Origin: Desulfobacterales bacterium | Lineage (GTDB): Bacteria; Desulfobacterota; Desulfobacteria; Desulfobacterales; UBA11574 | Reading direction: 5' to 3' | Length of the DNA stretch: 16,530 nt | NCBI GenBank assembly: GCA_012974475.1 | Contig: JAAXQD010000016.1 | Location: 1 to 16,530 of the forward strand | In this document: positions 1-7,372 of the stretch, piece after piece | Layout of the letters: every line of letters begins with the position of its first letter | Numbering within the stretch: the first letter of the stretch is position 1 | Translations under genes and position numbers: made by a program | Notes under the pieces: model-generated | Told to the model about the DNA's origin: nothing | What the model saw: only the letters and a program-made list of their open reading frames with translations | The model's database searches: none

Positions 1-347
1 GTCAAATGATAAATTGTTTTATATTTCAAATGGCTACATGCTACATTGTGGTGTTATTGGTGTGAGGTATTGATGGAAAATGGGGGGTGAGCTAAATTGC
101 AGATATCTTGCAAGTATCTACGTTCAAGCGATATTGAGTTACGGTAATATCTCAAAAATTATTTCCCCCTTAATCCCTGACATGAAATCCATTAAATTCG
201 AAGATAAGGCTCGGACTGTAAATATGCAATTCGAGATCGTTTTATAGATATCCATTCCACATATGTACTAACAAGGGATTACATTTTATGGTAGTATTCA
301 GATTGTCAATTCGGGTAATGGTCCGGCTAAATAATAAACTCAATATC
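1..347. other. AT-rich intergenic stretch without a gene
   Basis: No reading frame here has a ribosome binding site or resembles a known family. The stretch lies downstream of the minus-strand methyltransferase that ends at 348. It holds one notable inverted repeat at 101-119 (arms AGATA/TATCT around CTTGCAAG, with one bulged T). No hairpin followed by a T-run was found that would clearly terminate the methyltransferase transcript. Confidence 0.6.
101..119. repeat. Short near-perfect palindrome, possible operator
   Basis: The 19 bases AGATATCTTGCAAGTATCT read almost identically on both strands; only one extra T in the left arm breaks the symmetry. It sits in AT-rich non-coding DNA, like many dimeric regulator sites. 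No gene starts nearby inside the window, so any target would lie to the left of base 1. Chance occurrence cannot be excluded. Confidence 0.3.
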
Positions 348-947
348 TCAGAGCGAATCTTTAGCGGCCACGCCCAGGATGCCCATTTTTCTGAGCTCAA
401 AGACATCCGCAAGACGCAGGTGCGCTTCATCCAGTGCCATTCGAAAATCGTCGCTGGTAAAGCGATCGTGTTCGGGGTGGAGGAGGATTCGCTTGGTGAT
501 AACATTTTGATAAAGGGAAGGATAGAGTTCTTCGATGTAATAGAGGCCGGCGGGTTTCAAAACCCTTGCGATTTCGGAGAGACCCTGGCGCCAGTCCGGC
601 ACATGATGTAAAAAGCCGAATCCGAAGATCGCATCCAGGCTGCCTGTTTTGAACGGGAGATCGATGGCGTCTCCCACGTACATATTAACAGCATCTTTCG
701 ACGCAGCGGAAAGATGCGTCCTTGCCTTCTGAATCATCTTCAAATCCAAATCCAGAATATGCAGCTGGGAGGGCTGAAAATTTTTGAAGATGAGGTTTGC
801 TCCCGCTCCCCGCCCGCACCCCACCTCCAGGATGTTTGCACCCGGTTTCAGGGACCTCATACCTTTGAGCCATTTTATTTCAATCTTTTGCTGGAAAACC
901 CTCAGTGGGTTGTTGACCACCCAGCGCTCCGCCCAGTTCAATTTCAT
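348..947 (-). CDS. Class I SAM-dependent methyltransferase (type 11 / UbiE-like)
   Basis: This 199-residue protein is a compact Rossmann-fold methyltransferase. Motif I, ILEVGCGRGAG (about residues 39-49), forms the SAM-binding glycine loop. The acidic residue after strand 2 lies in LDLDLKMI (about 65-72), motif II is VGDAIDLPF (about 91-99), and FGFLHHV plus RVLKPAGLYYIEE give the later strands typical of the Methyltransf_11 group. There is no signal peptide or membrane segment, so it should be cytosolic. The start is supported by AGGGTG five bases upstream. It begins 16 bp after ubiE on the same strand, so the two are probably co-transcribed. That hints at a lipid or quinone substrate, but the substrate cannot be read from the sequence. 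Confidence 0.8.
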   Translation of the reverse strand: MKLNWAERWVVNNPLRVFQQKIEIKWLKGMRSLKPGANILEVGCGRGAGANLIFKNFQPSQLHILDLDLKMIQKARTHLSAASKDAVNMYVGDAIDLPFKTGSLDAIFGFGFLHHVPDWRQGLSEIARVLKPAGLYYIEELYPSLYQNVITKRILLHPEHDRFTSDDFRMALDEAHLRLADVFELRKMGILGVAAKDSL

Positions 948-963
948 TTTTACACCCTATGAT

Positions 964-1770
964 TCAACTTTTGACAGCTAAATGTATCATGGCAATACCG
1001 TTGGTAAGTTTATGTTCGGTCACCCGTGAAAAACCCACCCGGTTCAGAATGGCCGTCAGCTCATCGGGCAATGCAAAGGTTCGTATCGATTCGGGAAGAT
1101 GCATGTATGCCTTTCTGGATCCCACGATGAGCTCGCCGAGCAGGGGCATCACATGGAAAGAATAGATGTCGTAGAGCCAACGGAACACGGGCGCTGTCGG
1201 TTTTGAAAATTCCAGGCACATCACTTTCCCACCGGGTTTCAATACGCGACACATCTCCTTAAATCCCTGATCCATTCGGGTCACATTGCGGATCCCGAAC
1301 CCCACCATCGCGGCATCGAAGCGTCCATCCGGGAAAGGAAGCTGTTCGGCATCTCCCTGGATGAACCTTATGCGTTTCCTCCAAGTGGAATGGTTCACCT
1401 TGTGCAGGCCGGCATCCATCATGGCCCGATTGATGTCATATATGATCACCCGGCCGGACTCGCCGACGGTTTGGGCGGCCAGAATTGCCAGATCGCCGGT
1501 TCCGCCGCAGACATCGAGCACCCGGTCTCCGGGTTTCAAGATCATTGTCTTGACGGCGGTACGCTTCCATAGATGATGAATCCCGAAGCTCAGCAGCGTG
1601 TTCATGAGATCGTATTTTTGGGCGACCGTATTAAAATGCTGCAATACCTGTTGAGCCTTTTTATCTTCCGGAAGTTTCTGGTATCCAAAAAAGGCCGTCT
1701 TCCGGGGGTGTACCGGGTCAGCCGTTTGATTTTGAGGGTGATTTTTATCCAGCCATTTTCTTGGTTTCAT
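964..1770 (-). CDS. ubiE: Demethylmenaquinone/ubiquinone methyltransferase UbiE (MenG)
   Basis: This enzyme C-methylates demethylmenaquinone (or the ubiquinone precursor) with SAM, the last step of menaquinone synthesis. With the ATG at 1768-1770 it has 268 residues. Family hallmarks are YDLMNTLLSFGIHHLWKR (about 53-70), motif I VLDVCGGTGD (84-93), GDAEQLPFPDGRFD (139-152), VGFGIRNV, RVLKPGGKVMCLEFS, and a C-terminal SRKAYMHLPESI...LTNGIAMIH block. An in-frame GTG at 1852-1854 would add 28 residues that do not resemble the family and has no Shine-Dalgarno; the ATG has a modest GAG seven bases upstream and gives the usual length. In an anaerobic deltaproteobacterium the product is most likely methylated menaquinone (inference). 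The second methyltransferase gene follows 16 bp downstream. Confidence 0.9.
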   Translation of the reverse strand: MKPRKWLDKNHPQNQTADPVHPRKTAFFGYQKLPEDKKAQQVLQHFNTVAQKYDLMNTLLSFGIHHLWKRTAVKTMILKPGDRVLDVCGGTGDLAILAAQTVGESGRVIIYDINRAMMDAGLHKVNHSTWRKRIRFIQGDAEQLPFPDGRFDAAMVGFGIRNVTRMDQGFKEMCRVLKPGGKVMCLEFSKPTAPVFRWLYDIYSFHVMPLLGELIVGSRKAYMHLPESIRTFALPDELTAILNRVGFSRVTEHKLTNGIAMIHLAVKS

Positions 1771-2127
1771 AAATATCTCGGTATGTTCTTCAAGACAGAA
1801 GCTTATTGTTGGGGCACCATAGCAAACCGCAAAATAACTATCAAGGTTTATCACAAGGATAATAACTCATCGCACCACCGGTCAACGCACAATCAAATGA
1901 TCAGATATCGCTCACAAAAGACTTTTTACGAGTTTGTCAAACTTGAGTCATAATTGAAGATCGCTTCAGGAAGATGCATCGAAAAAAGATACCGTATGGA
2001 GGTGATATCGAAGATAAATTAAATAAAACTTGATGCGTATTTGATGGTATATTAATAACTAAATCTTGCTGTACGCTGTTTCGACTTTTATAATGTTAGA
2101 ATAAACATCGTAACTTGGGAGGTGAAC
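1771..2127. other. Divergent intergenic region between ubiE and the YtkA-like gene
   Basis: This 357-bp AT-rich stretch separates minus-strand ubiE from the plus-strand envelope operon and should carry the promoters of both. The plus-strand promoter is clear (2066-2094). For ubiE only a TTGACA-like hexamer, read on the minus strand near 1934-1939, was found, without a convincing -10. An isolated GGAGGTGAT at about 1999-2007 is not followed by a usable start codon. No protein-coding gene is supported. Confidence 0.5.
2066..2094 (+). promoter_or_regulatory. Sigma70-type promoter of the YtkA/TauE-like operon
   Basis: TTGCTG at 2066-2071 and a perfect TATAAT at 2089-2094 are separated by exactly 17 bp, the optimal spacing. 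Transcription would start near 2101 and give a leader of about 27 bases that contains the strong ribosome site at 2117-2122. This is the best-matching promoter seen in the window. Confidence 0.65.
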
Positions 2128-2625
2128 ATGCTGACTTCAGGCGTTAAAAAAGTGATACATCGGGGCCGAATGTCGTTTCTACAGACAGGAGAGAGACTTT
2201 TCGGTATGCTTTTTTTCGGTATGCTTTTCCTCTCTATGGTTGCCCATGGCGGTCCGGTTCAAGGGGCGGAAAAGGATCCTTCGGCCCTGGTGAACTGCAA
2301 CATCCAGCATACTTCCTGCACCCAAAAACTTTCCGACACCCAGGTGGTTCTCGATATCACCCCCAAACCGGTCAAAGCCATGACGGATTTAACGTTCAGG
2401 ATAACCCTGACGGGGAAACATCCGGAGGCGGCGCCGTATATTGATCTCGGAATGCCGGGTATGAAAATGGGCCCCAACCGGGTGCCCCTTAAATCTCTCG
2501 GAAACGGCGTCCATGAGGGAACCGGCATTATCGTGCGATGCCCCAGCGGAAAAAAGGTTTGGAAAGCGACGGTCATTGTTCCAAACATGGGGACTGCAGA
2601 GTTTATCTTCGATGTCATCTATTGA
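2128..2625 (+). CDS. Exported/anchored YtkA-like (FixH-like) protein
   Basis: The predicted protein has 165 residues. A hydrophobic segment at about 24-42 with basic residues before it is a signal peptide or N-terminal anchor. The rest, from about 70, reads as a YtkA-like/FixH-like beta-sandwich with LGMPGMKMGPNRVPL (about 107-121), a G-V-H-E-G-T turn and KVWKATVIVPN. The Met/His content around MPGMKMG and Cys at 57, 64 and 138 would suit metal or thiol chemistry outside the membrane (inference). ATG 2128 is chosen over GTG 2122 because GGGAGG ends five bases before it. The next gene starts inside its last codons, so the pair is probably translationally coupled and works together in the envelope. 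The exact role is unknown; copper handling or cytochrome oxidase/c-type cytochrome maturation are the leading options. Confidence 0.65.
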   Translation: MLTSGVKKVIHRGRMSFLQTGERLFGMLFFGMLFLSMVAHGGPVQGAEKDPSALVNCNIQHTSCTQKLSDTQVVLDITPKPVKAMTDLTFRITLTGKHPEAAPYIDLGMPGMKMGPNRVPLKSLGNGVHEGTGIIVRCPSGKKVWKATVIVPNMGTAEFIFDVIY

Positions 2626-3304
2626 GACCTTATATATCGCTTTTTTTACAACCGGGTTTTTCGTTGGATTCGGACATTGTATGGGCATGTGCGGCCCGAT
2701 TGTCGTCTCCTTTTCCCTTAATTTAAGGCCAAAAGGGGTGATGGCCCCGAATCTCTTGTATCATGCCGGAAGAATAACGACATATGCCGTTCTCGGCGGC
2801 GTCATGGGGGCGAGCGGCGCCTTCACGCGTATCACCGCCGGCATCGGCGGATTGCAGAAGGGCGTTATGATCTTTTCAGGTCTCATGATTATCGTCATGG
2901 GACTGGGTATGACCGGATGGGTTCCCTTGGGACGGATCTTCGGCGACTATTGTAGCCCCGAAGGAGTGATCCGTCGCGGTTTTCGCAAATTGTCCGGCAT
3001 ACAATCCACCGCGGTTTATCTCCCCTTGGGCATGCTCCTCGGCCTATTGCCGTGCGGGCCGGTTTATACGGCCCTGGTTGCAGCGGCCAGGGCAGGCATG
3101 GATATCCAAAATTCGTTTAAAGCTGTTTTGGCAGGAATGGGACTGATGGCTGTATTTGGCATCGGAACAGTTCCTGCCCTGCTAATGGTTGCCAGACTTA
3201 CCGGGATGGGATGGTTGAGGTCCAGAGACATGACTTATAAAATCGGCTCCGTCCTGATGATGGCAGTGGGGATATCTTTCGTCGTCAAAGGTATTCGATT
3301 CTGA
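2612..3304 (+). CDS. TauE/SafE-family, DsbD_2-like membrane protein
   Basis: With ATG 2612 this is a 230-residue integral membrane protein with about six hydrophobic segments (roughly 6-35, 55-75, 82-105, 135-160, 168-198, 208-228). It has the family signature GHCMGMCGP (21-29), a YHAGR motif (50-54) and a second LPCGPVY (146-152); the paired cysteines are typical of the DsbD transmembrane (DsbD_2, UreH-like) group annotated as 'sulfite exporter TauE/SafE family'. Related proteins pass electrons or copper across the inner membrane. A longer frame opens at 2513, but those 33 residues overlap the upstream gene and are polar. The start at 2612 overlaps the YtkA-like gene by 14 bp, which implies coupling. 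The true substrate is not shown; despite the family name, sulfite export is not implied. Confidence 0.8.
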   Translation: MSSIETLYIAFFTTGFFVGFGHCMGMCGPIVVSFSLNLRPKGVMAPNLLYHAGRITTYAVLGGVMGASGAFTRITAGIGGLQKGVMIFSGLMIIVMGLGMTGWVPLGRIFGDYCSPEGVIRRGFRKLSGIQSTAVYLPLGMLLGLLPCGPVYTALVAAARAGMDIQNSFKAVLAGMGLMAVFGIGTVPALLMVARLTGMGWLRSRDMTYKIGSVLMMAVGISFVVKGIRF

Positions 3305-3496
3305 CCCACCAGCGCTTTTCCGCAATAGACTCAAAAACGACTCGCCGGGAGGTTTTGCAATGGCGTTTAAAAAAATCTGAAAGAATCCTGACGGGGAAAT
3401 ATACCATTTGCTAAAAATGGATGAATGGGCAATGATGTATTATCCCAATTGATCGTAAACAAACAGGGAGAAACATTATAAGTGTTTCGTTTTGGT

Positions 3497-3521
3497 TCTT
3501 CTCCGATTTAGTTGGAGAAGA
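3497..3521. repeat. 8-bp stem hairpin in the leader of the zinc-ribbon gene
   Basis: TCTTCTCC (3497-3504) and GGAGAAGA (3514-3521) form a perfect 8-bp stem with a 9-base loop. No T-run follows on either strand, so it does not look like an intrinsic terminator. A smaller CATGC-TTC-GCATG hairpin follows about 20 bases later. Both lie between the TauE-like gene and the zinc-ribbon gene and may be leader RNA structure or protein sites. Nothing else was recognised in the 279-bp gap 3305-3583. Confidence 0.35.
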
Positions 3522-3583
3522 GGGTCCAATGTTAAACATGCTTCGCATGAATTTCCGGTTTTTCCGGGTAAGGAGGCGTAACC

Positions 3584-3829
3584 GTGAAACAAGGAAAATG
3601 TCCCAGATGCGGGTCGGAAGAGGTCCATTCAGGTGTTGAGGTGTTACCGAAAAGCGGTCCGTTCGGCAGTAACAGCATCCCCATAAGTATCGTTTCCATT
3701 GCTGCACTTGACAATTATGTCTGTACGGATTGCGGTTATCTCGAACGTTACATTGCAGATGCCGAAAAACTGAAAGAAATCGTTAAAAAATGGCCCAAGG
3801 TCAAAGAGACTTCCCGGGAAGAAGCCTAA
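3584..3829 (+). CDS. Small zinc-ribbon protein of unknown function
   Basis: This 81-residue protein has two CxxC knuckles, C6-PR-C9 and C47-TD-C50, spaced as in a zinc ribbon. The stretch between them ends in a hydrophobic segment (SIPISIVSIAAL, about 31-42) followed by a charged helical tail. The start is GTG at 3584, well supported by AGGAGG at 3571-3576 with a 7-base spacer. It lies 115 bp upstream of ubiB on the same strand. Similar orphan zinc ribbons occur as nucleic-acid binding or protein-interaction modules, but no specific family was recognised. Confidence 0.65.
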   Translation: MKQGKCPRCGSEEVHSGVEVLPKSGPFGSNSIPISIVSIAALDNYVCTDCGYLERYIADAEKLKEIVKKWPKVKETSREEA

Positions 3830-3860
3830 CCCGAATGTCTCGTGAGGCCCATCAAAAATA

Positions 3861-3878
3861 ATGGCAGCATACTGCCAT
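3861..3878. repeat. Perfect 7-bp hairpin between the zinc-ribbon gene and ubiB
   Basis: ATGGCAG (3861-3867) and CTGCCAT (3872-3878) pair perfectly around a CATA tetraloop. The ATG in its left arm opens the longest ubiB frame but lacks a Shine-Dalgarno. The hairpin lies 66 bases before the preferred GTG start of ubiB and is not followed by a T-run. It could be an mRNA processing or stability element. Confidence 0.35.
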
Positions 3879-3944
3879 ATCAATAACTTCTATCGAAATC
3901 TAACATCGCAATTTCAAAATTCTATATTTTCAGGGGACAACAGT

Positions 3945-5633
3945 GTGAAAGAATTGTGGCGACTCGGGAAAATAATTCGAATCATGGGAAAGCACGGCTT
4001 TGGAGATATTGCCGAAAGGCTTTTCAAAAGGGAGAAAAAGCGGACGGTCGATCCGGAAGCAAAGGAATGGACGGATAAAAACGGTTTTCCTTCCCCCCAG
4101 CGTGTTCGGCGTGTCCTCGAAGAACTGGGGCCCAGTTTTATTAAACTGGGCCAATTAATGAGCACCCGGGCCGACATCTTCCCGACGGAATACATCGAAG
4201 AATTTACAAAACTTCAAGACCAGGTGCCGCCGGTACCTTTCAGCAAAATCAGGGACATCATTCAGAAAGAACTCAGACGTCCGCTGGACGAAATTTTCGC
4301 TGAGTTTACAGTGGAATCCATGGCAGCCGCTTCCGTAGCACAGGTTCATATGGCCAAACTTTTCAGCGGAGAACAGGTTGCGGTCAAGGTCATTCGGCCC
4401 GGCATTGACAAGGAGATTCGAAAAGATATCCGCTTAATGTACGCCATTGCGAAACGGGCTGAAAAGGCTTCTGAAATCGCCCGCGTCGTCGGCGCCATTA
4501 ATCTGGTCAAGGAATTCGAGCGGATAATCTTCAAAGAACTCGATATGTTTATCGAGGCCGGGAATATCGAGAAGTTCGCCGTTAACTTCAAAGGGGACGA
4601 TGAAATCTATATCCCCAAAGTCCATTGGGACACCACCGCAAAATCGGTCCTTACCATGGAACATATCCCCGGCTTAAAAATGGATCAGGTGGATGCCATC
4701 CGGGACCATGGGATCGATCCAAAGGAAATCGCAATGATTGGGTTGCGGTCCTTCTCCCGCCAGTTGATGGATTTCGGTTTTTTTCATGGAGATCCCCATT
4801 CGGGCAATACCATCGTCATGTTCGACGGTCGTGTGAGCCTGGTGGATTTTGGCATTACCGGTTATCTCGATGACGAAACCATGCAGCAAATCGCGAATCT
4901 CTTTTTGGGCTTTGCTGAACATGATTATGATATGGTCATGGATGCGCTGTTGGATGCGGATCTGATCGACGAAGAAACCATGGATCTCAAAAGCTTCCGC
5001 AGGGATCTTAAGGATATCAGTGAGCCTTTTTACGGACGTTCTTTGCAGACCGTTTCGGTCAAGGAGGTCCATGACCAGATCATTCAGCTGATATACAAAT
5101 ATAGGATCCGGCTGCCGAGAAATCTATTGCTGCTCCTGAAGACATTTATTCAGACAGAAGCCCTCGGAAAGATACTGGGAAGCGACGCAAGCATTTTGGA
5201 AGTGACCAAACCGTACGCCAAAGCGCTGATCAAACGAAGCTATCTAACAAAAAAGGCCTTGAAAAATTTTCGGAAAGACACCCTTGCCATGGGCGGTCAT
5301 ATGAAATCGATGCCAAAGCTCGTCCATGATATTCTCAAGCAAACCGCCAAGGGAAAACAGCGAATAGAACTTCAGCACAACGGCTTTCAGGAGATCAACG
5401 TCCAGTTTGCAAAAAGCATTAACCGGCTGATTGTCGGTCTGGTCATTTCCGCCTCCCTGATTGCCGGCGCCATGGTTTTGAACGCCCCCCAAAATATGTT
5501 CTTGTTTACAGCCGAAATTTTCGGCGGGCAGAAGATTTCTCTATCGGCAATTTTGGGACTGACCGGCTATTTTATTGCCACTGTTCTTGCCCTTTGGCTC
5601 ATCTTCATGATTTTTCGATCCAAAAAACTATAG
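3945..5633 (+). CDS. ubiB: UbiB/ABC1/ADCK-family atypical kinase
   Basis: This membrane-anchored atypical kinase/ATPase belongs to the family that supports isoprenoid quinone synthesis or lipid handling. With GTG 3945 it has 562 residues. Landmarks are the family-specific KLGQ motif (67-70) in ELGPSFIKLGQLMSTR, the Ala-rich loop AAASVAQVH (127-135) replacing the normal P-loop, VAVK with the ATP lysine K148, ELDMFIEAGN (198-207), catalytic-loop HGDPHSGN (281-288) and DFG (301-303). Two C-terminal membrane helices (about 495-513 and 533-557) tether it to the inner membrane, as in the family. An ATG at 3861 would add 28 residues unlike the family and has no ribosome site; GTG 3945 has AGGGGA seven bases upstream. 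ubiE lies about 2 kb away in the same window, consistent with a quinone role, though on the opposite strand. Confidence 0.88.
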   Translation: MKELWRLGKIIRIMGKHGFGDIAERLFKREKKRTVDPEAKEWTDKNGFPSPQRVRRVLEELGPSFIKLGQLMSTRADIFPTEYIEEFTKLQDQVPPVPFSKIRDIIQKELRRPLDEIFAEFTVESMAAASVAQVHMAKLFSGEQVAVKVIRPGIDKEIRKDIRLMYAIAKRAEKASEIARVVGAINLVKEFERIIFKELDMFIEAGNIEKFAVNFKGDDEIYIPKVHWDTTAKSVLTMEHIPGLKMDQVDAIRDHGIDPKEIAMIGLRSFSRQLMDFGFFHGDPHSGNTIVMFDGRVSLVDFGITGYLDDETMQQIANLFLGFAEHDYDMVMDALLDADLIDEETMDLKSFRRDLKDISEPFYGRSLQTVSVKEVHDQIIQLIYKYRIRLPRNLLLLLKTFIQTEALGKILGSDASILEVTKPYAKALIKRSYLTKKALKNFRKDTLAMGGHMKSMPKLVHDILKQTAKGKQRIELQHNGFQEINVQFAKSINRLIVGLVISASLIAGAMVLNAPQNMFLFTAEIFGGQKISLSAILGLTGYFIATVLALWLIFMIFRSKKL

Positions 5634-5657
5634 CCAGATTTCCCCCTGGTCCCGTGT

Positions 5658-6602
5658 TCAGACGCTTAAAATGGATGTCATTGTGGCGGAATCGATGTTG
5701 CCTCCGCTTAAAATAATTCCGACCCGGCCTTCCGGAATCACGGCCCCGCACAGCAATGCCGCCAGCCCAAGTGCGCCGGACGGCTCAACCACCAGTTTCA
5801 TTCGATAAAACAGAAATTGAACGGCGTCTATAATGGCGTCTTCGGACACTGTTTTCATATCGTCCACATATTCCAGCACCAACGGAAATGTGATCTTGCC
5901 CAATGACGCTGTACGGGTTCCGTCGGCGATGGTCGGGGGATTTTTTACCCTGTGGAGCTTTTTCGTTCGAAATGACCGGGTGGCATCGTCGGCCAGTTCC
6001 GGTTCGATGCCGATGGTCCGACAACTCGGTGACATTCCTTTGGCCGAGACCGCCGAACCGCTCAACAGCCCGCCGCCGCCGCATGGAACCAGCAGCATAT
6101 CGAGATCTCCGACCGCTTCAAACAGTTCCAAAGCCGAAGTCCCCTGGCCGGCGATAACGTCCAAATGATCAAACGGTGGGATCATCGTATAACCGTGCTC
6201 GATTTCAAGTGCTTTTGCCACTGCTTCACGGGTTGTTTCTTCAAGGTCGTATTCCACAACGGTGGCGCCGTATTCCTCGGTCGCCGCACGTTTGGTTGCA
6301 GGGGCGTTTTTGGGCATTACAATTACGGTTTGAACGTTCAGCATCTGACCGACCAGCGCAACCGCCTGGGCATGGTTCCCCGAAGAGAACGTAACAACAC
6401 CGCAGGACTTTTGGGATTCCGAAAGCTGAGAGATGGCATTGAATGCCCCGCGAAACTTGAATGCGCCGATCCGCTGAAAATTTTCACACTTGAAATACAC
6501 ATCTGCCTTGACCCGCCGGTTTAGTGTCCGGGATGTCATAACCGGCGTAACATTGGCGTAACCTTTCAATCTTTCTTTAGCGGCCAGTATCTGTTCAAAC
6601 AT
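5658..6602 (-). CDS. PLP-dependent serine/threonine dehydratase, serine racemase-like
   Basis: This 314-residue fold-type II PLP enzyme carries the PLP lysine K49 in GAFKFRGA, the substrate/PLP loop SSGNHAQ (73-79), the phosphate-binding loop CGGGGLLSG (174-182) and SGGNID near the C terminus. It lacks the ACT domain of biosynthetic IlvA. Residues E200, A204 and D206 in GIEPELADD line up with the divalent-metal site of mammalian serine racemase (E210/A214/D216). Together with PTIADGTRT this places it in the serine racemase / threo-3-hydroxyaspartate ammonia-lyase subgroup. Likely reactions are deamination of L-serine, L-threonine or hydroxyaspartate to 2-oxoacids, or serine racemisation; the sequence does not decide. 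The start has AGGA seven bases upstream. It converges with ubiB only 24 bp away, with no obvious terminator between them. Confidence 0.85.
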   Translation of the reverse strand: MFEQILAAKERLKGYANVTPVMTSRTLNRRVKADVYFKCENFQRIGAFKFRGAFNAISQLSESQKSCGVVTFSSGNHAQAVALVGQMLNVQTVIVMPKNAPATKRAATEEYGATVVEYDLEETTREAVAKALEIEHGYTMIPPFDHLDVIAGQGTSALELFEAVGDLDMLLVPCGGGGLLSGSAVSAKGMSPSCRTIGIEPELADDATRSFRTKKLHRVKNPPTIADGTRTASLGKITFPLVLEYVDDMKTVSEDAIIDAVQFLFYRMKLVVEPSGALGLAALLCGAVIPEGRVGIILSGGNIDSATMTSILSV

Positions 6603-6647
6603 TCTTTTTCCTAAATTGAGCGTTTTAAATAGTGACGGAATAAAATA

Positions 6648-6661
6648 AAAACAATTGTTTT
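6648..6661. promoter_or_regulatory. 14-bp perfect AT-rich palindrome upstream of the PLP enzyme gene
   Basis: AAAACAATTGTTTT is perfectly self-complementary and centres 52 bp before the start codon of the PLP enzyme gene. On the minus strand its TTGTTT half is followed 17 bp later by TATTTA, a weak -35/-10 pair, so a bound protein would cover a possible promoter. This makes it a candidate operator; palindromes of this composition also occur by chance. Confidence 0.3.
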
Positions 6662-6752
6662 AGACCGTTAAATAGCAATCAAAGCCTATACCTTCTCACC
6701 TGTTGGGTCGGTTTGCATTTGTTAAAAAAGGTCACGATTTGAAACCCTCCGG

Positions 6753-6852
6753 GATTGCCGATTTTGCCGAATCTGCTGCGTTATGAGACATTTGCAGTAG
6801 CATACTACGGCTGCATGTCTCATGCCTTGCATCTTCGACAAACTCGACAATC
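6753..6852. repeat. Roughly 100-bp imperfect palindrome (REP/MITE-like)
   Basis: The two halves of this stretch are imperfect reverse complements centred at about 6802, on GTAG-CATA-CTAC (6797-6808). Matching outer parts include GATTG (6753-6757) with CAATC (6848-6852), TTTGCCGAA with TTCGACAAA (two mismatches) and ATGAGACAT with ATGTCTCAT. Mismatches are scattered and one or two single-base shifts are needed. RNA from either strand could fold into one long hairpin. It fills the space between yajD and the PLP enzyme gene. It resembles dispersed palindromic elements (REP or MITE type), but there is no second copy in the window and no transposase. Confidence 0.7.
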
Positions 6853-6873
6853 GCTCAAATTAGGTTTCTCTCT

Positions 6874-7257
6874 CTATTTTTTGTTTTTCAGCAAATCTTC
6901 CAAAGCAGCGAATGGCTGGTGACCGGAAGATACCGCCTGCTCGCCGCCAAGGGTCGTACCGCCATACCATTCCGCCACCTGATCCCGGGAGTGCTCGTTT
7001 TCGTGACAGTAGATACACAGCAACTCCCAGTTGCTGCCGTTAGACGGATTGTTGTCGTGATTGTGATCCTTGTGATGGACCGTGAGTTCTCGAACCTTTC
7101 TCCCCGAGAATTCTCGCCCGCACCGGGCACAGATCCACGGAAAAATCTTGAGGGCTCGCTCCCGATAGGTCTTCTCTCGACGCTCTCGAAGTCGCCGGGC
7201 CTCGTCGACAACCTGATTCGGCTGGTGGACTTTTGTTTGGGTCTTCTTGGGTGACAT
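6874..7257 (-). CDS. yajD: YajD-family HNH nuclease
   Basis: This 127-residue protein closely resembles E. coli YajD: the stretches RERALKIFPWICARC, RELTVHHKDHNHDNNP and GSNWELLCIYCHENEHS match its core. Zinc ligands are C43/C46 and C81/C84, and the HNH metal site is formed by H61/H62, the Asn of GSNW (about 76) and H85/H89. The N terminus is basic and helical (about 15-35), as expected for DNA contact. The family is widespread and chromosomal; its biological role is not established. The ATG at 7255-7257 has AAAGGA with a 7-base spacer. It lies 115 bp downstream of the SDR gene on the same strand. Confidence 0.85.
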   Translation of the reverse strand: MSPKKTQTKVHQPNQVVDEARRLRERREKTYRERALKIFPWICARCGREFSGRKVRELTVHHKDHNHDNNPSNGSNWELLCIYCHENEHSRDQVAEWYGGTTLGGEQAVSSGHQPFAALEDLLKNKK

Positions 7258-7372
7258 GTGGACATCCTTTTGTCTATTGGTTTAGATGGATCGGACTGGC
7301 ATAACAGGCTGTTTCCAAAAGGCGCAGCGGCGTTTTAAACGGTTCCTTCATGCCGTTTTATATGCGTCGTTT

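Noticed and set aside
242..611. Overlapping frames on both strands at the left end
   Set aside because: They are shadows of the methyltransferase gene running out into AT-rich DNA; no start signal.
1771..1854. GTG start that would lengthen UbiE by 28 residues
   Set aside because: No Shine-Dalgarno, and the extra residues do not match the family; the ATG at 1770 gives the normal length.
1910..1940. TTGACA-like -35 for ubiE on the minus strand
   Set aside because: No acceptable -10 hexamer at 16-18 bp.
2259..2688. Minus-strand frames opposite the YtkA/TauE-like pair
   Set aside because: The plus-strand genes have promoter, ribosome site and family motifs; the opposite frames have none.
7337..7358. 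AAACGG/CCGTTT hairpin as SDR terminator
   Set aside because: The stem is only 6 bp with a 10-base loop and has no clear T-run on the minus strand.
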